Of a DNA stretch of 64,000 nt, positions 59,900 to 64,000 are shown in pieces. The notes under the pieces are model-generated. The model was not told the origin of the DNA, made no database searches, and was given only the letters and a program-made list of their open reading frames with translations. The stretch lies in the NCBI RefSeq assembly GCF_000182925.2, contig NC_026501.1, positions 5,745,917 through 5,809,916 of the forward strand, in the 5' to 3' direction. This stretch comes from Neurospora crassa OR74A (lineage: Eukaryota; Ascomycota; Sordariomycetes; Sordariales; Sordariaceae). The number at the start of each line of letters is the position of its first letter. The stretch's first letter is position 1. The position numbers and the translations under genes were made by a program.

Positions 59900-62250
59900 T
59901 TAGAGTAGTAGTAATTTAACTTCCTCCTCCTCCTCCTTATCCCTATTATCCTCTCCCTCGTAAAACTCTTTATAATTAACTTCCTCCTTATTATTATTAA
60001 TTAAAGTACTCTCGTCTTTAAAGAGGGTATTAATTATCTATATATTAAAATAACTAACGACATTAGTAATAATTTCGATAGTAATAATAGGCTATTAAGG
60101 TAGGCGAGGGGGGGAGGATAGGGGGTTGGTTAATTGAATAGTAGAAGTAAATTATATAGTAGAGGGATTATTACTTAAATTAATATTAACCGAATTATTA
60201 AAGAAGAAATAAAAAGGGTTACTCTATATTTTCTTAAAGACTACTAGTACTAGTATACTAACTATATTACGAATAAATAACCTATCCCCCTCCTCCTTAT
60301 CCTTCTCGTTAAATATATCCTCCTTATAAACCGGTATATACCTATCCTTTAATTATTCCTTCCTCTAATTATTAAAATAGACTCGCTATATAACCTTCCC
60401 CTTACCATTAACCGGGTCTTTAATCCAATTATCGTAAACCTACTTTTAAATCTTCTTATTATATAATCTAACGGCCATTAGCTACCTCTTCTCCTTAACT
60501 AACTACTCTCACTATTACCTCTCGATAGTACATTAATTAAAATCCCCCTTTAAAAGACTCAACACCTCACCCTCATAGGGCACTTTATATACCCGTCTCT
60601 TTATTTTACAATCGAAGTTAATTACCTTCTCCTAATTTTAATAGTTATACTCTTATACAATATCGTACGTCAATAGCGCTTTATAAATTACAACCTCAAC
60701 GGCGTAATAACAAATACGTATTAGCGAACTAAATATATAATAGTATTTATCTTTAATATAAGTAATAACTTTAGTAGCTTCTTAAAAGCAGTCCTCCTTA
60801 GGGAGTAATAAGGGTAAAGCGGGGTTGGCTTTCTTAAGTTACTTCACTCGGATTTACATTAGGACTCTCATACAATTAATTAGCTATATACTAGTATTAG
60901 AGAACCCGTTAAGGATATTATACCCGGTTATACTACTATTAAGGATATACTAAAGTATTAGGGATACTATAATTAATAGGGATATAGGACGATAATATAG
61001 GGGGGGAAGCGAACTTCGAACTCTCTAATAAATATAGTGCAAATAAAATTGAACTCTCCACGTTAAACGAACTACCGCAATACCTTTTAATAATAAGCTT
61101 TAAGGGACGAAAATACCCTAATATTAAGCAATTGTATTATATAGGTTGAGTAAGGAGGTAATACTATTAATATAATATCGAAGGTATTAATATACTCTTT
61201 AACTTCTATACTATAGTAATTACTAAATCCGTTAATAATTAATAGACGGTAGATTAGTCGGTACAACCTTCTTAACCCCACTCCGTTATTTAAATCATTG
61301 AATTTCTTACTAATATAGTTAACTCTATACTAATTATACCTAAACTAGTTTTAAAAAGAGAACCCCTTATTTCCTAACTTATAGCCGTCCTCCTCCCTCA
61401 ACTTCGTAAACGTCGGAAACGAATAGAAGGAGTACTAATTAAAATATTTTAACTAGTCGAATATAAAGTTAGTATTCGAAAAGCCAATTAGTAATTTGGC
61501 AAAATAGACAGCATTATTAAAGTTATTAATAATAAAATCCTCGGTTAGATTAATTTTAAATATTATATAAATAGGGATAGTCTTATTAATTGTACTTATA
61601 TTAACTATAAGGGTAGCCGACTCTTAATTAATAATATTATTAATTTTTAATTAGGATATAAAAAAATAATAAATATTTACCCCTATACAAATTTATTAGT
61701 AAAGTAATATACTAATTTACTTTCTACCTCACTAAATCCCTAAATACAATTACCCTTACGCGCCCGCCCGCTACGTAACCGAATTTTACTCCTATTTTAT
61801 TATAGTTCCAAATATCGCTACCAACAATATTATACTTCTTAAGTACAACTTCGTAATCATCAAACCACTTATTAACAAACTCCTTATTCAATTCCTAGAA
61901 CCTCCTCTTAATATCAATAGCACAATAAATTATAATCTTTAACTCTAAATAATCTTTAAGGAAATTCGTTAATTATATCGCATTACAATTCTCTAGCGTA
62001 CCCTACAATAACCGTAACCAATTTACCATACCAATTACTATTTAATACAACGCAGGAAACCATCCCTAAAAACAGAATATTATATACAATACAATAGTAT
62101 CCTTTTCGGCAGCTATTAATATACGGGGGCGACCTTTTGAGTGCAATAATATAGTTGGTTTACTATACTCTATTAGCAATTTAATATAGCGAAATATTAA
62201 GGTATACGACTCGCTAGTAATAATAGTAATCTCTCTAATAATCGGCGGCT
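59900..62250 (-). pseudogene. Pogo-type (DDE_1) transposase remnant
   Basis: Minus-strand text runs from the N-terminal HTH region (SKGRPRILIAAEKDTIVLYI, about 62,135-62,075) through ELNKEFVNKWFDDYEVVLKK and YNIVGSDIWNYNKIG (about 61,900-61,795; YNxDExG expected, first catalytic Asp read as Asn). The C-terminal catalytic part, an open 64-codon piece at 61,087-61,281, contains LLIINGFSNYYS (VDGxxSH expected, second Asp also Asn) and VLPPYSTYIIQLLNIRVFSS (LPPHSTHxLQPLDVGVF expected). Both changed Asp codons are consistent with G-to-A RIP and abolish catalysis. Many stops are present between blocks. Confidence 0.85.
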
Positions 62251-62539
62251 TACGCGATATTCTAAAGCGCTCGATATATTAGCGGGCAGTTAAATACATA
62301 CGCGCGCCGCAGTAGCTAGCGGGCGCCTCCCCTACTTTATTAAAATATTTATTAAAATTTACTACTATACGTTAACCTCTATTAATCTATAAATATATAT
62401 AGATTATTTACTTTTATAGCTTTACGGGGTGGAAGGTCGGAAATAGCGAGTTGGTATGTGGTTGTGTTGCCGATGTGTACAATGTCAAAAAGTGGTTTTG
62501 CGCGGCGTTAATAGCCGATTCTGTATAGTATAGATCGGC

Positions 62540-62631
62540 GCTTGTCCTATATTAAACGGTTGTCCCACAGAAAATTTTCCCCCTCTTTTATAAGAGGGGG
62601 TTGGCAAAAGACTCCACCGCTAACCCCCAAG
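62540..62631 (-). repeat. Pogo element terminal inverted repeat, right
   Basis: Inverted mate of 59,335-59,426, followed by TA at 62,632-62,633. It keeps the perfect form of the internal palindrome (CCCCCTCT / AGAGGGGG arms, about 62,578-62,599). Confidence 0.95.
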
Positions 62632-62633
62632 TA

Positions 62634-64000
62634 GTTAAGAGAAGGAAAGAAGAAACGAAGAGGGAAACCCCGAAGGAAGATCCTTGCTGAAAACTGGGGA
62701 AGTGCTAGTCTTCACGTGATCTGGAGATGTGGATCCCAACGTTGCAGGCATGGAACAACATCCAATGTCAAGTGAATTGTTGCGCGCCTGAACGGCAGAT
62801 ATTCGATAATCCCCGACAACTTGCATCCCGCTATTCAGCGACTCCATCTTTCATTTCACAAAGGTCGCTCACCGGTAGATGCGTTTGTCATCGCCCACGA
62901 TCGATGCTATTTCATGCTGTCCTATTACTAGCTAACCTCCTGATCTCCGCCTAGTACGCCAGACACTTTTCTTGGGCATGTACGGCGAGGGCGGACTTAG
63001 GCAAGTAGATTCAATTCGAGATCATGGTAGTTTTGCCGTCCATGTCTCGTCTCGCCCCGATCCCACTGCACTAGGACCAAGTGGTGGATGGGATGAGTAC
63101 CAAAGAACAACAGGTGGCAGCATATGTTACACGAGATCGATCGTCTCCAACAGACACTAGCAGGTGGTGTGAATATACCTAGTCCGGACATTGGATGTGT
63201 TTGGTGTGAACGTGTCCGAGACTAGTTTTTACACTACACCACCACCTGATGAGGCACGGCGAGATATTCGGGATATGCACTCCCCGATATTCACAGAGGG
63301 TCCGCTGTAACGCGCAAGGAAGCTCCTAGCACTTCACCGTGGCTTCACCGTCCCCGTCCCCCAAATCTCAAGTGGTTATTCCCGGTCAGGAGTGCGGAAA
63401 GATCCCATTGGCTGCCAGAGCTTGGGAACCACCAACATGGCTCGAACAAAAAAAAAAGCTGGCGTTTCGTCCTTGGCGAACTGCACGCAAGCAACGAGCG
63501 CGAGCGCTAGGAATGACGACAAGACGAGTAAGAGATGCCCGCGGTGGCATGGATTACAGAGCATCGCTTGTACACCTCTGCATGGATATCAAACGTTAGC
63601 TGGATACAGCCGCCTCACAAGAAACAGGGAGCAAAGAGACGACCAAATAGACATTTCCTGTGCAAAAATCAAGGTTATTCGCCACTCGCAAAAACCGGAG
63701 CTAACATTTACTACCCGTGCAGAAGTGTATCGTATCTCCAGCCCCGAGGGAGTGGGACACCAGGGACACCAGGGGCCTCCTTCAGCGGACATCTCTCTTT
63801 CTTCTTACCTTCTTTTTACGTTTAGTTCAGACTGTTGCACCCACCCCGCTCCGCTCCGCAACATCCTCGCATCGAGATACACTTGCGAGACTGCGGAATC
63901 ACCCAGGCAAATTCATGATGGTGCCCTGTGGGCTTTGATGGGCGGAAGCAAACCCCCAACCCCAAACTGACCTGGCCTTGAGGAGATCTCGGTCGAACTA
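62634..64000. other. Flank beyond pogo element, no supported gene
   Basis: Composition returns to normal. A 192-codon frame (63,392-63,970) and others lack recognisable domains. A poly-A run lies at about 63,446-63,455. It may be an intergenic or distal promoter region of a gene beyond the window. Confidence 0.5.

Larger units (their letters stand above)
59335..62631 (-). mobile_element. Complete RIP-inactivated pogo/Tc1-mariner DNA transposon, 3.3 kb
   Basis: A 3,297-bp element with 92-bp TIRs and a TA target duplication (59,333-59,334 and 62,632-62,633), the hallmark of the Tc1/mariner superfamily. The coding remnant on the minus strand is of pogo/Fot1 type (DDE_1). It sits alone in otherwise normal gene-compartment DNA. 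The interior is AT-rich and full of stops, while the TIRs and about 62,430-62,530 keep normal CpA/TpG. Confidence 0.93.

Noticed and set aside
63392-63970. 192-codon plus-strand frame near the window end
   Set aside because: No recognisable domain, Cys/Ser/His-rich irregular composition, overlapping frames of similar length; likely chance, at most part of a gene outside the window.

Overview
The window looks like a piece of a filamentous ascomycete genome (Pezizomycotina, most likely Sordariomycetes; species not assignable). Genes have short 50-120 bp GT-AG introns, the proteins are of filamentous-fungal type, and the repeats carry dense C-to-T/G-to-A damage typical of repeat-induced point mutation (RIP). 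Two compartments meet sharply near 26.95 kb: AT-rich, TpA-rich repeat DNA with almost no open frames on the left, and ordinary coding and intergenic DNA on the right. A second small repeat island lies at 59.3-62.6 kb.

Left compartment (1-26,950). Bases 1-10,828 hold a head-to-tail array of one Ty3/gypsy family: a partial 3' copy (A), a shared LTR, a full copy (B: gag with a decayed zinc knuckle, protease, RT, RNase H, integrase), its 3' LTR, then a further LTR running into a 100-N gap. After the gap, 11.0-12.6 kb carries what looks like a minus-strand retroelement gag, followed by a small RIP-escaped patch near 13.0 kb and an unidentified decayed coding stretch (13.4-14.3 kb). A complete 11.3-kb minus-strand Ty3-type element (14,506-25,815) has 195-bp LTRs, a polypurine tract and a TATAC target duplication. 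It is followed by a decayed minus-strand Tc1/mariner transposase up to about 26.9 kb.

Right compartment (26,950-59,330). Nine genes can be supported: RQC2/TAE2 (ribosome quality control, +), PIS1 (phosphatidylinositol synthase, +, 4 exons), a secreted Asn/Gly-rich protein (-, 3 exons), an S1/P1 nuclease (-, 3 exons), a PQ-loop vacuolar amino-acid transporter (+, 4 exons), a 960-aa DUF6604-type protein (+), a three-repeat Myb protein (-, 3 exons), a secreted tyrosinase (-, 5 exons) and an unknown acidic-tailed protein (+, 2 exons). A TATA-led 59-aa ORF at 34.0 kb is a weak tenth candidate. The genes are unrelated housekeeping, secreted and regulatory functions with long intergenic spaces; they do not form an evident pathway cluster.

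Right island (59,335-62,631). A complete but inactivated pogo-type DNA transposon has 92-bp terminal inverted repeats and a TA target duplication. DNA from 62,634 to the end shows no supportable gene. I saw no convincing new multi-gene system; the best leads are the tandem gypsy array, the unusually long 11.3-kb element with about 3 kb of unassigned sequence downstream of integrase, and the pogo element with hairpin-bearing termini.
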